Source of the DNA: Flavobacteriaceae bacterium UBA3159
Lineage (GTDB): Bacteria > Bacteroidota > Bacteroidia > Flavobacteriales > Flavobacteriaceae
Assembly (NCBI GenBank): GCA_002364535.1
Contig: DEYL01000051.1
Location: 1-64,000 of the forward strand
Reading direction: 5' to 3'
DNA: 64,000 nucleotides
This document shows, piece after piece, positions 54,583 through 63,854 of the stretch. Within the stretch, counting starts at the first letter, position 1. Each line of letters starts with the position of its first letter. The notes beneath the pieces were generated by a model. It was not told the DNA's origin. It worked only from the letters and a program-made list of their open reading frames with translations, and ran no database searches. The position numbers were made by a program, and so were the translations under genes.

Positions 54583-55911
54583 ATGAAGCATTCAAATATT
54601 TCTGTAGGATTAGACATTGGAACGACCAAAATCGTCGCCATGGTGGGGGACAAAAATGAATTTGGTAAGGTTGAAATCCTTGGGATTGGTAAATCCAAAA
54701 GCCTGGGAGTTCACAGAGGGGTGGTCAACAATATCACCCAAACCATTCAATCCATTCAGCAAGCTGTAGAAGAGGCCAAAGTGGTTTCCGGTGTGGAAAT
54801 CGATGAGGTCGTTGTAGGTATTGCAGGACAACACATCCGAAGCCTACAGCATAGCGATTATATTACACGAACCAATGCTCAAGAAGTCATTTCACAAGAA
54901 GATGTGGAACGTCTCATTCAGCAGGTTTATAAGTTGGTCATGCTGCCCGGAGAGGAAATCATCCACGTACTTCCACAAGAATTTAAGGTGGATGGTCAGG
55001 CTGAAATTAAAGAGCCCATTGGGATGTATGGCGGTCGTTTAGAGGCCAATTTCCATGTGGTAGTGGGGCAAGTGACTTCGATAAAAAATATCGGCAGATG
55101 TGTCAAAAGTGCTGGTTTATCTATGGGTAATATTACACTTGAACCCTTGGCCTCCTCAGAAGCTGTTTTGAGTCAGGAAGAAAAAGAAGCCGGAGTGGCC
55201 TTGATCGATATTGGTGGAGGAACCACCGACTTGGCTATTTTTAAGGATGGCATCATTCGCCATACGGCAGTAATTCCTTTTGGAGGAAACGTCATCACAG
55301 AAGACATCAAAGAGGGCTGTTCCATCATCGAAAAACAAGCGGAACTGCTCAAGGTTAAGTTTGGCTCTGCTTGGCCGGGCGAGAATAGAGATTCTGAAAT
55401 TGTCTCCATTCCAGGACTCAGAGGCAGGGAGCCTAAAGAAATATCTCTAAAAACCCTTTCCAAAATCATCAATGCACGTGTGGTAGAGATCATGGAGCAG
55501 GTGTATTTGGAAATTAAAAATTACGGCCACGACGACCAAAAGAAAAAGTTGATTGGCGGGGTGGTATTGACGGGAGGAGGAAGCCAATTGAAGCATTTGA
55601 AGCAATTGGTGGAGTACATTACCGGTATGGATACTCGAATTGGTTACCCCAGTGAACATTTGGCCGGTGACACCCACAAATCAGAAACCAGTCCTATTCT
55701 GGCCACTGCTGTGGGTTTGTTGATGAACGCCTTGGAGCAACAAGAGAAAAATGATTTTGAAGCTCCTCCCACCGATGAAAGTGAAGTTGCCGAAGTTCAA
55801 GATGGGGAGGCACCTGTGCAAACGAATGATCCCAATCCTATGTCTTCCAATAGGAAGTCGATTTTGGATCGCTGGGTAGAGAAGTTTAAAGAATTTTTAG
55901 ATAACGCTTAA
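54583..55911 (+). CDS. ftsA: Cell-division protein FtsA
   Basis: An actin-like protein that tethers FtsZ to the membrane. Phosphate-1 is VGLDIGTTKIVAMVG, phosphate-2 IDIGGGTTDLAIF, and the adenosine motif VVLTGGGSQLKHL. The C-terminus has an amphipathic end (SILDRWVEKFKEFLDNA) that fits a membrane-targeting helix. The frame starts at TTG 54562, but MKHSNISVGLDIG at 54583 fits better (442 residues). It precedes ftsZ by ten bases. Confidence 0.95.
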   Translation: MKHSNISVGLDIGTTKIVAMVGDKNEFGKVEILGIGKSKSLGVHRGVVNNITQTIQSIQQAVEEAKVVSGVEIDEVVVGIAGQHIRSLQHSDYITRTNAQEVISQEDVERLIQQVYKLVMLPGEEIIHVLPQEFKVDGQAEIKEPIGMYGGRLEANFHVVVGQVTSIKNIGRCVKSAGLSMGNITLEPLASSEAVLSQEEKEAGVALIDIGGGTTDLAIFKDGIIRHTAVIPFGGNVITEDIKEGCSIIEKQAELLKVKFGSAWPGENRDSEIVSIPGLRGREPKEISLKTLSKIINARVVEIMEQVYLEIKNYGHDDQKKKLIGGVVLTGGGSQLKHLKQLVEYITGMDTRIGYPSEHLAGDTHKSETSPILATAVGLLMNALEQQEKNDFEAPPTDESEVAEVQDGEAPVQTNDPNPMSSNRKSILDRWVEKFKEFLDNA

Positions 55912-55921
55912 ATACATTGTA

Positions 55922-57859
55922 ATGGAATCTGAAATGAGCAACGATTTTAGTTTTGACTTACCCAAAAACAAAAGCAATGTCATCAAGGTCATTGGTGTAG
56001 GAGGTGGGGGTAGTAATGCGATCAACTATATGTTTCAACAAGGCATCAATGGTGTTGATTTTGTTGTAACCAATACCGATGCGCAGGCCCTCAATGAGAG
56101 TGCTGTACCGATCAAAATTCAGTTGGGGGCATCTTTGACAGAGGGATTGGGTGCCGGAGCCAACCCTGAGGTGGGCGCTCTGGCTGCAGAGGAAAGTTTT
56201 GAAGATCTCAAAAACTTATTGACCACCCAAACCAAAATGGTATTTATCACGGCCGGAATGGGCGGAGGTACCGGAACGGGTGCAGCACCCATCATTGCTC
56301 AAATGGCCAAAGAAATGGATATCCTCACCGTGGGTATTGTTACCATGCCATTTCAATTTGAAGGGAAATTGCGATTGGAACAAGCCGAAAAAGGTTTGGA
56401 AAACATCAAAAAAACCGTTGATGCGCTCATTGTAATCAACAACAACAAACTCAGGGAGGTTTACGGAAATTTGGGCTTTAAAGCAGGTTTTTCTAAGGCA
56501 GATGAAGTCCTCTCTACCGCAGCCCGAGGAATTGCTGAGGTCATTACCCATCACTACCGCCAAAACATAGATTTAAAAGATGCCAAAACAGTACTGAAAG
56601 ACAGCGGTACTGCCATCATGGGATCGGGTTCTGCCAGCGGTACCAGCCGCGCGAACGATGCCATCATCAATGCTTTGGACTCTCCCTTGCTGAACGACAA
56701 CAAAATTACAGGCTGCAAAAATGTGTTGCTTTTAATTGTCTCTGGAAACGAGGAAATTACGATAGATGAAATTGGAGAAATCAATGATTTTATCCAAACA
56801 GAGGCAGGGAACAATGCCAACATCATCATGGGGATTGGAGAAGATCAAAATCTCGGTAGCTCAGTCTCAGTGACCATCATTGCCACTGGCTTTGGAGCGG
56901 ATCAACAACATCAAATTGTAAATACCGAAGCAAAAAAAATCATCCACACACTGGAAGAAGACCAGACTTTGGAACACAACCTTATGGGGAGCGAAGAAAA
57001 TCCCGCTGCATTTGAAATGCCCCAAGAGGCGGACTCAATCGATACCGAGCAGCATGAAATTGAAGTGGATACCAATCCTTTGGAAGAGGAGGAAGAGGAA
57101 AATGAAGAAGAACATTTATTTTCCATACCGTTGGTGGCAGAGACCTTAGGTGGCTATACTGATGAGTCCGAAACAATCGAAGTTGAGGAAGAACTGATTT
57201 CTACTACTCCAGCATTACAGAACATGGAAGTGGTTTATGAACTAATGGAATCCGATCAGTTTCAGGAGGAATTGGAAATAGAAACTGAGGAGGAATTTAT
57301 CATTAATGACTTAGACGAAGAAGTATTGGATCTTGAGGTTGTTGGATCGGAGGAAGTGGCAGCCGAGGAAGAAAATCAATTTGCATTTGATTTCGGTTTA
57401 CCCATTTCAGATTCCCAAGAGGTTTCGTCAGAAAAAATAGTCCATACCCTTTCCGAAGAGGAGGGGGAAGAAGTTAAAGAAGATCCTTCCCTTTCGGAGG
57501 ACATTGATTTTGAATTTGAAGTGGTTGAGAAACTCGAGGAAACCCCTGTTTTGGAAATTGAGAAAGTGTTAACCTCACCCTATGATGATACTCCTTTTGA
57601 CAAGAAAATCAAAGAAACTGCCACCAAAAAAAATGAAGAAAGAAAAGAACATTTGAAAAAATTCAATCATGCATTTAAACACAGCATGAGTAAAATTGAC
57701 GAGTTTGAAAAGCAACCCGCTTATAAAAGAATGGGACTGGAACTGGAACAGCCCTCTTCATCAGAGTCGAATGAATCGAGGTTGTCGGTCGATAATGATA
57801 AAAATGACGAGATTCAATTGAGATCCAATAACTCTTTCTTACACGATAATGTAGATTAA
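55922..57859 (+). CDS. ftsZ: Cell-division protein FtsZ with long acidic C-terminal linker
   Basis: The tubulin-like GTPase that forms the division ring. The GTP site GMGGGTGTGAAP lies near residues 112-123, and NTDAQALNES and the T7-type loop are present, giving a standard core of about 320 residues. A very long, acidic linker follows (about residues 325-600, including EEEEEENEEEH). The C-terminal peptide (RLSVDNDKNDEIQLRSNN, then SFLHDNVD) is the form I associate with flavobacteria. At 645 residues it is far longer than E. coli FtsZ (383). The ATG at 55934 (MSNDFSF) is an alternative start. Confidence 0.96.
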   Translation: MESEMSNDFSFDLPKNKSNVIKVIGVGGGGSNAINYMFQQGINGVDFVVTNTDAQALNESAVPIKIQLGASLTEGLGAGANPEVGALAAEESFEDLKNLLTTQTKMVFITAGMGGGTGTGAAPIIAQMAKEMDILTVGIVTMPFQFEGKLRLEQAEKGLENIKKTVDALIVINNNKLREVYGNLGFKAGFSKADEVLSTAARGIAEVITHHYRQNIDLKDAKTVLKDSGTAIMGSGSASGTSRANDAIINALDSPLLNDNKITGCKNVLLLIVSGNEEITIDEIGEINDFIQTEAGNNANIIMGIGEDQNLGSSVSVTIIATGFGADQQHQIVNTEAKKIIHTLEEDQTLEHNLMGSEENPAAFEMPQEADSIDTEQHEIEVDTNPLEEEEEENEEEHLFSIPLVAETLGGYTDESETIEVEEELISTTPALQNMEVVYELMESDQFQEELEIETEEEFIINDLDEEVLDLEVVGSEEVAAEEENQFAFDFGLPISDSQEVSSEKIVHTLSEEEGEEVKEDPSLSEDIDFEFEVVEKLEETPVLEIEKVLTSPYDDTPFDKKIKETATKKNEERKEHLKKFNHAFKHSMSKIDEFEKQPAYKRMGLELEQPSSSESNESRLSVDNDKNDEIQLRSNNSFLHDNVD

Positions 57860-57864
57860 AAATT

Positions 57865-58317
57865 ATGTCTTTACTCAATTCACTTACTGACGAACTCAAA
57901 TCCGCTATGCGGGCCAAAGATACTTTAAAACTCGAGGCACTAAGAGCCATCAAATCGGCAGTGCTTTTGGCCAAAACTGCAACAGCAGCCGATGCTAATC
58001 TCTCCGAAGAGGAAGAAATAAAGTTGCTACAAAAACTGGTCAAACAGAGAAAAGACAGTGCAGCGATTTTTAAAGAACAAAATCGTGACGATCTCGCCGC
58101 CCCTGAGGTGGCCCAAGCCGATATTATCACTCAATTTTTACCCGAGCAATTATCCTCGGAGGCCATAGAAAAAATCATTGATGGTATCATTGCCAAAACA
58201 AGTGCCGAAGGAATGAAGGACATGGGCAAAGTCATGGGTATGGCCAGCAAAGAAATGTCGGGCAAAGCGGATGGTAAAACCATTTCAACCATTGTCAAAC
58301 AAAAATTAAACGGATAA
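57865..58317 (+). CDS. GatB/YqeY domain-containing protein
   Basis: A 150-residue YqeY-type protein resembling the C-terminal tail domain of GatB. It is mostly helical (LNSLTDELKSAMRAKDTLKLEALRAI, in parts; LPEQLSSEAIEKIIDGII; GKVMGMASKEMSGKADGKTI). It may act as a tRNA-binding or amidotransferase-associated factor; the exact role is unknown. It starts five bases after ftsZ and closes the dcw transcript, a neighbour relationship common in this class. Confidence 0.92.
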   Translation: MSLLNSLTDELKSAMRAKDTLKLEALRAIKSAVLLAKTATAADANLSEEEEIKLLQKLVKQRKDSAAIFKEQNRDDLAAPEVAQADIITQFLPEQLSSEAIEKIIDGIIAKTSAEGMKDMGKVMGMASKEMSGKADGKTISTIVKQKLNG

Positions 58318-58346
58318 ATATCCATCGATCGCCTGCCCGCTTTTTT

Positions 58347-58360
58347 TTGATTTAAATCAA
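58347..58360. promoter_or_regulatory. Fnr/Crp-type palindrome TTGATTTAAATCAA
   Basis: A perfect 14-bp palindrome matching TTGAT-N4-ATCAA, the classical Fnr box, in the gap between the yqeY-like gene and the sialidase-like gene, 134 bases before the latter's ATG. Crp/Fnr-family regulators occur in Bacteroidetes. The functional link is inference, and AT-rich palindromes of this size can arise by chance. Confidence 0.35.
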
Positions 58361-58493
58361 TAAAGAATCATTTTTTCCCTTAGTCCTTTCAAATTTTAAT
58401 GTATTTTTTGAACAATTGACATGCATCTGTTTGTGTTAAAATACTCTGGCATTTGTATTTTTTATATATTTCAATACACAATTAAAATACCAA

Positions 58494-59540
58494 ATGTCAA
58501 GTTTGAAAATTACGTCTGCTTTAGTTCCCATTTTATTTTTTATTTCATTACCCTCCATATGTGCTCAATCGAGTTTGGTAAAGAAAAGTGAGGTCATGGT
58601 TTATGACACCCCTCCTTTTAAACAATGCCATGCTTCTTCCATTATAGAAGTTTCCGAAAACAAATTTTTGATTGCTGCCTTTGGAGGATCCAGAGAGGGC
58701 AAGGATGATGTTTCCATCTGGCTTTCGCATTCTGATGTAAATGATTGGAGCGCCCCTCAATTGATCGATACCGGTGTGTCGGCTGATCAAGAACTCTATC
58801 CCTGTTGGAATCCGGTTTTGTTTCAATCCCAAGCCGGGACTTTGAGTTTGTTTTATAAAGTTGGTCCTTCACCCCGCGAATGGTGGGGTATGGTTAAAAC
58901 CAGTGAGGATCAAGGAAAAACATGGTCAGCGGGGAGGAGACTGCCCCAGGACATACTGGGTCCCATCAAGAACAAACCCATACAGTTATGTGATGGCACG
59001 ATTCTTTCTCCTTCGAGTACCGAGACAAGAACCACCGAAGGTCTGAATTGGAAAGCTCATATAGAAAAAAGTAGTGACGACGGTAAGTCGTGGACCAAAA
59101 TACCCATCGACCCTCAAACGGTGTTTGATGTAATTCAACCCAGTGTATTGGTATTGGGAGACGAGCGTCTTCAGATTCTCTGCAGGAGTAGGGACAATTC
59201 GGTCATGCAAGCTTTTTCGGAAGACAATGGCGATACTTGGGGTCAAATCACCCGAACAGCTCTTCCCAACCCGAATTCTGGTACAGATGCCATTACACTA
59301 TCCAATGGACTTCATTTGTTGGTCTATAACCCAACTATAAAAGGGAAAAACGGACGTTCAAAATTATCCGTGGCTCTTTCCAAAACAGGTGAAGATTGGC
59401 AAGAGGTGTTATCCTTGGAAAATGAAAAAAAGGGAGAGTTCAGTTATCCTGCTGTGATTGAATCGAGCGATGGAAAAATACACATCAGCTACACGCACAA
59501 CAGAAGAAACATCAAACATGTTGTTCTGGAACTCAACTAA
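58494..59540 (+). CDS. Sialidase-like (BNR-repeat) exported glycosidase
   Basis: A 348-residue protein with a signal peptide (ending SICAQ, residue about 25) and a six-bladed propeller-type fold. Three Asp-box motifs are visible: SEDQGKTW, SSDDGKSW and SEDNGDTW. AAFGGSREGKDDVSIW, RDNSVMQAFSEDNG and the end SYPAVIESSDGKIHISYTHNRRNIKHV resemble the bacterial 'sialidase family' (BNR_2). The true substrate may not be sialic acid. It lies 12 bases before a sodium:solute symporter, so hydrolysis and uptake are probably linked. Confidence 0.82.
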   Translation: MSSLKITSALVPILFFISLPSICAQSSLVKKSEVMVYDTPPFKQCHASSIIEVSENKFLIAAFGGSREGKDDVSIWLSHSDVNDWSAPQLIDTGVSADQELYPCWNPVLFQSQAGTLSLFYKVGPSPREWWGMVKTSEDQGKTWSAGRRLPQDILGPIKNKPIQLCDGTILSPSSTETRTTEGLNWKAHIEKSSDDGKSWTKIPIDPQTVFDVIQPSVLVLGDERLQILCRSRDNSVMQAFSEDNGDTWGQITRTALPNPNSGTDAITLSNGLHLLVYNPTIKGKNGRSKLSVALSKTGEDWQEVLSLENEKKGEFSYPAVIESSDGKIHISYTHNRRNIKHVVLELN

Positions 59541-59552
59541 TCCCATTCGTCG

Positions 59553-61004
59553 ATGAGCAATATTGATTTAATTGTCTTTATAGCCTACCTAATAGGTACG
59601 CTTTATTTGAGTGTTATTTTTTTCTCCAAGAAACGCACATCAAAGTCTTTTACTTTGGGATCGGGAAAAACACCCCAGTGGGTAGTAACCCTTTCCATCT
59701 TTGCGACCTTTGTTAGCAGTATCAGCTATTTGGCTTTGCCGGGCAGTGCCTATGGTACGAATTGGAATGCCTTTGTGTTCAGCCTTTCCATTCCTATCGC
59801 GGCACTGATCACGGTACGCTATTTTATTCCCGTCTACCGAACAATCAACAGTTCTTCTGCCTATACTTATATGGAACAACGTTTTGGCCCTTGGGCCAAG
59901 ATCTATGTATCGATCTGTTATATTTCCACCCAACTGGTGCGGGTTGGTACCATCATTTATTTGTTGGCATTGGCCATCAATATGATACTGGGTTGGGACA
60001 TGATAACGGTAATTATTTTTACGGGGGTGTTCGTAACCGTATATTCGATTATAGGAGGTATTGAAGCCGTTTTGTGGACCGATGCTATTCAAGGAATTGT
60101 TTTGATTTTGGGTGCAGTCTTTTGTGTTGTTATATTGGTTGTGGGAATGCCCGAGGGGCCTGGTCAACTTTTTGAAGTCGCCATTGAAGATGATAAATTC
60201 AGCTTGGGAGATTTTGGCGGATCGATCATTGAACCTACCTTCTGGGTGGTTTTTATCTATGGGATATTCATCAACCTCCAAAATTTCGGGATTGATCAAA
60301 ACTATATCCAGCGCTATATGGTGTCTTCCTCTGATGCCAATGCCAAAAAATCTGCCTTTTACGGGGGGATGTTGTACTTGCCTGTCTCGGCTATTTTCTT
60401 GTTTATCGGAACTGCTCTGTATGCATATTATAATGTTAACAGTGATTTGCCCCAGGGTCTGGTCAATGCACCCGATAAAGTTTTCCCTCATTTTATCGTA
60501 AACGAACTTCCACAAGGGGTTTCGGGTTTGTTGATCGCCTCTATTTTTGCTGCCGGTATGAGTACCATTTCTACGAGTTTTAATAGTACCTCTACGGTTT
60601 TGTTGACAGATTATTTTAAGAAAAATGCCGGTGAAAATCAAAAGCTTTGGTTTCTGTACGGAAGTACGGTTGTGATTTGTTTGATCTCCATTATGATCGC
60701 ACTGGTAATGATTGATGTAAAAAGTATCCTCGATGTTTGGTGGAAATACGCTTCCATTTTGAGTGGGGGTATGCTTGGCTTGTTTTTATTGGGTATTTTT
60801 TCAAATATAAAGCGCAATTCACATGCCGTAATTGGACTTGTTGTAGGTATTTTGACCATTTTGGTATTGACCTTGTACTCTGCCATATTTCCGGAACGCG
60901 AACCACTGGCACATTCCTATCTTACTACCGTTATTGGGACATTAGCTATTTTTCTGACAGGAATACTGATGTATTTTTTGAAAGAGAAAAAAAGGGAAAA
61001 CTGA
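59553..61004 (+). CDS. Sodium:solute symporter (SSS family)
   Basis: A 483-residue transporter with about 13 membrane segments. Family landmarks are FATFVSSISYLALPGSAYGTNW near residue 55, YMEQRFGPWAKIY, and AAGMSTISTSFNSTSTVLLTDYFKK near 340-365, where the sodium site lies. Substrate specificity is not readable. Its partner genes suggest a sugar such as a sialic acid or a product of the neighbouring glycosidase. It is convergent with the fucosidase gene. Confidence 0.9.
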   Translation: MSNIDLIVFIAYLIGTLYLSVIFFSKKRTSKSFTLGSGKTPQWVVTLSIFATFVSSISYLALPGSAYGTNWNAFVFSLSIPIAALITVRYFIPVYRTINSSSAYTYMEQRFGPWAKIYVSICYISTQLVRVGTIIYLLALAINMILGWDMITVIIFTGVFVTVYSIIGGIEAVLWTDAIQGIVLILGAVFCVVILVVGMPEGPGQLFEVAIEDDKFSLGDFGGSIIEPTFWVVFIYGIFINLQNFGIDQNYIQRYMVSSSDANAKKSAFYGGMLYLPVSAIFLFIGTALYAYYNVNSDLPQGLVNAPDKVFPHFIVNELPQGVSGLLIASIFAAGMSTISTSFNSTSTVLLTDYFKKNAGENQKLWFLYGSTVVICLISIMIALVMIDVKSILDVWWKYASILSGGMLGLFLLGIFSNIKRNSHAVIGLVVGILTILVLTLYSAIFPEREPLAHSYLTTVIGTLAIFLTGILMYFLKEKKREN

Positions 61005-61060
61005 AAGTTTATCTCCATTGAAATGGGAAAAGGAGTTTCTTAAATCCTTTCGTGAAAAGA

Positions 61061-62446
61061 TCAATAAACACCAAACTGCTCTATGATGGGTGGAAGAATT
61101 TTTTGGTCGATTATAAGTTTTAATTGCTCCACTTCTATGGGTTGGATTTGGTGTATTCTTTTGTGTCCTATGCTTTCTCCCTGAGCGATGATCTTCCACT
61201 GCCCTTTGGTATAGGCTTCGATGCTGTAGGCCCTTACCCTTTGTCCCTTGGCGATGTACTCTTGAATGACGATGTTGCTTATGGTTTGGGGGTTATTTAA
61301 TGAGAGTACAATTTGATCCCCTTTTGCGGAGGTGGAAGCTATGGGTTTAGAAAAGGTTTTTTTGATGGCCGCTCCCCATTCCTCTAGACGCCTTACGTCG
61401 GCTTCGGGCAGTAAACCTCTGGGGTCGGGAGTAAGTCCCATGATCAAGGTAGAATTTTGTCCTATGGAATTATAATACTTATGCATGAGTTCTTCCAGCG
61501 GGAAAATGTGCTCTTCGTCACCGGGTTCCCAAAACCATTCATGTCTGCCATTGTATCCCCTCAGTGGGGTATCGGACATGGCGGGCATCCAATAAGCTCC
61601 GTCAGGGTCACCGTGTTTTAATAAATTTCTGTGATCTGTTGAGGTATCACCGGCATGGGAATAAGGGGTTGGAAAAGTTGCCCAACAAGGGTAGGGTACA
61701 GTTCCCGATTCAGACCCTCCCCATCGGGCTTCAGCCAATTGGTTGTTGTGGTAAAATAAACAGTCGGGCTGGTATTTTTTTACAATGGGAAGAACATCCG
61801 GGGCTCCCAGGTTGGGATGACTGGCTCCACCGTCAAACCATATTTCGAACAAGGGGCCATATTGGGTGCAGAGTTCTGTTACCATACCCTCTACCATTTG
61901 GTTGTAATAGGCCTGACGTTTCTTTTGAAACTCACCGGTTCCATTGACTTTAAAATCATATACACCAAAAAAAGAATTCCACCGGATTCCCACATAGATA
62001 CCGGGCTGTATACCGTATTTTCTACATGAATTGACAAAATCCCTTACGATATCTCCTTTACCATCCCTCCATTTTAGGGTTTTGACACTGTAGGGATTTA
62101 CCTCGGATGGGTATAAGGCAAATCCGGTTTCGTGGGTAGCAGTGAGGAGGGCAAATTTGAATCCTGCTTTTTTTATGGCTTTGATCCATTGATCTGTGTC
62201 CAATTGTTTGGGATTGAATATTTGATGGTTGGGGATGGGGTTGATCCTATTGCCGGTTGTTCCTGTTTGGCGGTACTTTTTATTGTCAAAAACATGGAGG
62301 TCGTAATGAAATATAGCACCCAGTTCCGCTTTTTGCCACGCCAGTTGTGCTTTGTTAGGGACAGGATTTGTGGGAAGGGTTTTTTGGGTATACGCTTTGG
62401 TTAAGAAAATAACGCACAGTGTTAAAATAAAATCCCTAAAATTCAT
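61061..62446 (-). CDS. Alpha-L-fucosidase, glycoside hydrolase family 29
   Basis: A 461-residue GH29 enzyme. It has a signal peptide (MNFRDFILTLCVIFLTKAYTQ) and a barrel with LLTATHETGFALYPSEVNPYSVK near residue 105. The nucleophile Asp is in PLFEIWFDGGASHP. The conserved ESGTVPYPCWATF and LMGLTPDPRGLLPEADVRRLEEWG (in parts) follow. The last 110 residues resemble the carbohydrate-binding sandwich domain of the GH29 branch that prefers alpha-1,3/1,4-fucose. It probably acts on exported or environmental fucosylated glycans. Its 3' end faces the symporter 56 bases away. Confidence 0.9.
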   Translation of the reverse strand: MNFRDFILTLCVIFLTKAYTQKTLPTNPVPNKAQLAWQKAELGAIFHYDLHVFDNKKYRQTGTTGNRINPIPNHQIFNPKQLDTDQWIKAIKKAGFKFALLTATHETGFALYPSEVNPYSVKTLKWRDGKGDIVRDFVNSCRKYGIQPGIYVGIRWNSFFGVYDFKVNGTGEFQKKRQAYYNQMVEGMVTELCTQYGPLFEIWFDGGASHPNLGAPDVLPIVKKYQPDCLFYHNNQLAEARWGGSESGTVPYPCWATFPTPYSHAGDTSTDHRNLLKHGDPDGAYWMPAMSDTPLRGYNGRHEWFWEPGDEEHIFPLEELMHKYYNSIGQNSTLIMGLTPDPRGLLPEADVRRLEEWGAAIKKTFSKPIASTSAKGDQIVLSLNNPQTISNIVIQEYIAKGQRVRAYSIEAYTKGQWKIIAQGESIGHKRIHQIQPIEVEQLKLIIDQKILPPIIEQFGVY

Positions 62447-62514
62447 GATGCTTGGTTTTTGGTGTATTTAAATTAATTAATGGTTGGATATGTGAGCTAA
62501 TTTGGGCATGAAAA

Positions 62515-63789
62515 TTACTTTAGTTTTTTTTGAAATTGTCTTAACAATTCACTGATGCCCTCTCTAATTTCGTCAGTGGGAGCCGTAAAGTGGTTGGCCA
62601 TAATAGAAAAGACATAGATATTTCCCCTGTCACTGATCCAATAGCCTGAGAGGTTGTGGTTGTGTCGCAGGGTACCTGTTTTGGCATATACCTCTCGAAG
62701 TGGATAGTCTTTGAGGGTTCCCGAACTCGTACTTTTGGGGAAATATTTTTTAATAGTTTCAAGACCTGCTTCCCGGTGAATTTTTTTGAGCACAGCGATC
62801 AATGTCCGGGGTGTGATCATATTGTAACGGGAAACTCCCGATCCGTCTACCCATTCAATGGGGTCGGGTAACCATTGGCTCCACTGGATCTTTAGGGTAT
62901 CAATTGCTTTTTGAATATTCATTTCATTGAATGTAGTTTGAGAGATCATGTTCAGCAAGGCCTCAGCCACTCCATTGTCACTGTCCTGAAGCAGGGCTTT
63001 GTAGAGTAGGGCTTCTTGGTTGGAGTAGAGTATATCCCAGTTTGGGGGAGTGTTGGAATTATCCAGTAATTTGACAGTGTTTTGGGTACGTTTTTGTAGC
63101 AAATGGGTAAAGAGACTGTCACTGGTGATAAAAGGCCGGTACAAAGTATCTCTTTCATTAAGCATTTGGGGGTTGAGGTAAAAACGATTTTTGGATCGTT
63201 CGCGATGAAATTGTTGCTTAATCTTGTCCAAAGCCATGTGTTTTTCAAGGGGCTTTGGGATCATTCGGATATTATTGGGAGCTACAAAGACTTGTGTTGT
63301 ATTGCCATAAATGGGAAAAGGGCTGCTTTCTGCGGCGTAATAATTTGGGTAATCATCCCAAGACCAGCCCTGTCCGTGGGCATTCAATGTGGATTTTGGG
63401 GCGTGATAGTGCCAGGTATATTTTTGATCAAAAAAGGAGGCCAGCTCTGGGTCGGGATAAAAAGGATGAAACAGCAATGGGTAGCCTGTAGCTTTAAAGT
63501 GCATGATGGAGTCCTTTTCTTTGAAGTATAGGGAAGGTAGAGAATCAAAGCTTTGAATGGAGGCGAGAAAGGTCAGTAGCTTGACGTTTGAGGCGGGGGT
63601 CATAAATTTTTCCCCATGATAAAAAGCTTTGGGTTTTGAGGCATTTAAGGGCGCAACAATCAGGGCGATATGGGCTTGCTCAAAAGCGGGGATCTTTTTG
63701 AGCATCCGCGCAATTTTTCGTTTAGAAAATTGCTGTCCCAAAAGGGATATGCTTGTCAAAAAAAGAAAACTGGTGATCAGCCAACGCAT
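62515..63789 (-). CDS. dacB: D-alanyl-D-alanine carboxypeptidase/endopeptidase (PBP4, S13 family)
   Basis: Trims or cleaves peptidoglycan cross-links in the periplasm. It has a signal peptide (ending LLGQQ), SxxK at Ser67-Lys70 in TPASNVKLL, the SxN motif in DGSGVSRYN and KTG in YAKTGTLRHNHNLSGYW. The 424 residues are slightly short of E. coli PBP4 (477), in line with a smaller insertion domain. It belongs functionally with the dcw genes rather than with the adjacent fucosidase. Confidence 0.92.
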   Translation of the reverse strand: MRWLITSFLFLTSISLLGQQFSKRKIARMLKKIPAFEQAHIALIVAPLNASKPKAFYHGEKFMTPASNVKLLTFLASIQSFDSLPSLYFKEKDSIMHFKATGYPLLFHPFYPDPELASFFDQKYTWHYHAPKSTLNAHGQGWSWDDYPNYYAAESSPFPIYGNTTQVFVAPNNIRMIPKPLEKHMALDKIKQQFHRERSKNRFYLNPQMLNERDTLYRPFITSDSLFTHLLQKRTQNTVKLLDNSNTPPNWDILYSNQEALLYKALLQDSDNGVAEALLNMISQTTFNEMNIQKAIDTLKIQWSQWLPDPIEWVDGSGVSRYNMITPRTLIAVLKKIHREAGLETIKKYFPKSTSSGTLKDYPLREVYAKTGTLRHNHNLSGYWISDRGNIYVFSIMANHFTAPTDEIREGISELLRQFQKKLK

Positions 63790-63846
63790 TTAATAAAGAT
63801 AGTAAAAGCCTTTCTTTGTGGTAAGTATTAAAACTTAACTTTTTTT

Positions 63847-63854
63847 CAAATGTA
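63847..63854 (-). promoter_or_regulatory. -7 element, probable dacB promoter
   Basis: On the minus strand this reads TACATTTG, an exact TAnnTTTG match 58 bases upstream of the dacB ATG. No clear -33 TTG lies at the usual spacing. The rest of 63790-64000 shows no other gene. Confidence 0.4.

Noticed and set aside
59640..60641. 333-codon open frame on the minus strand opposite the symporter
   Set aside because: It is rich in Asn/Gln/Arg, has no family resemblance and lies wholly antisense to a clear membrane transporter; it is a shadow of the codon pattern.
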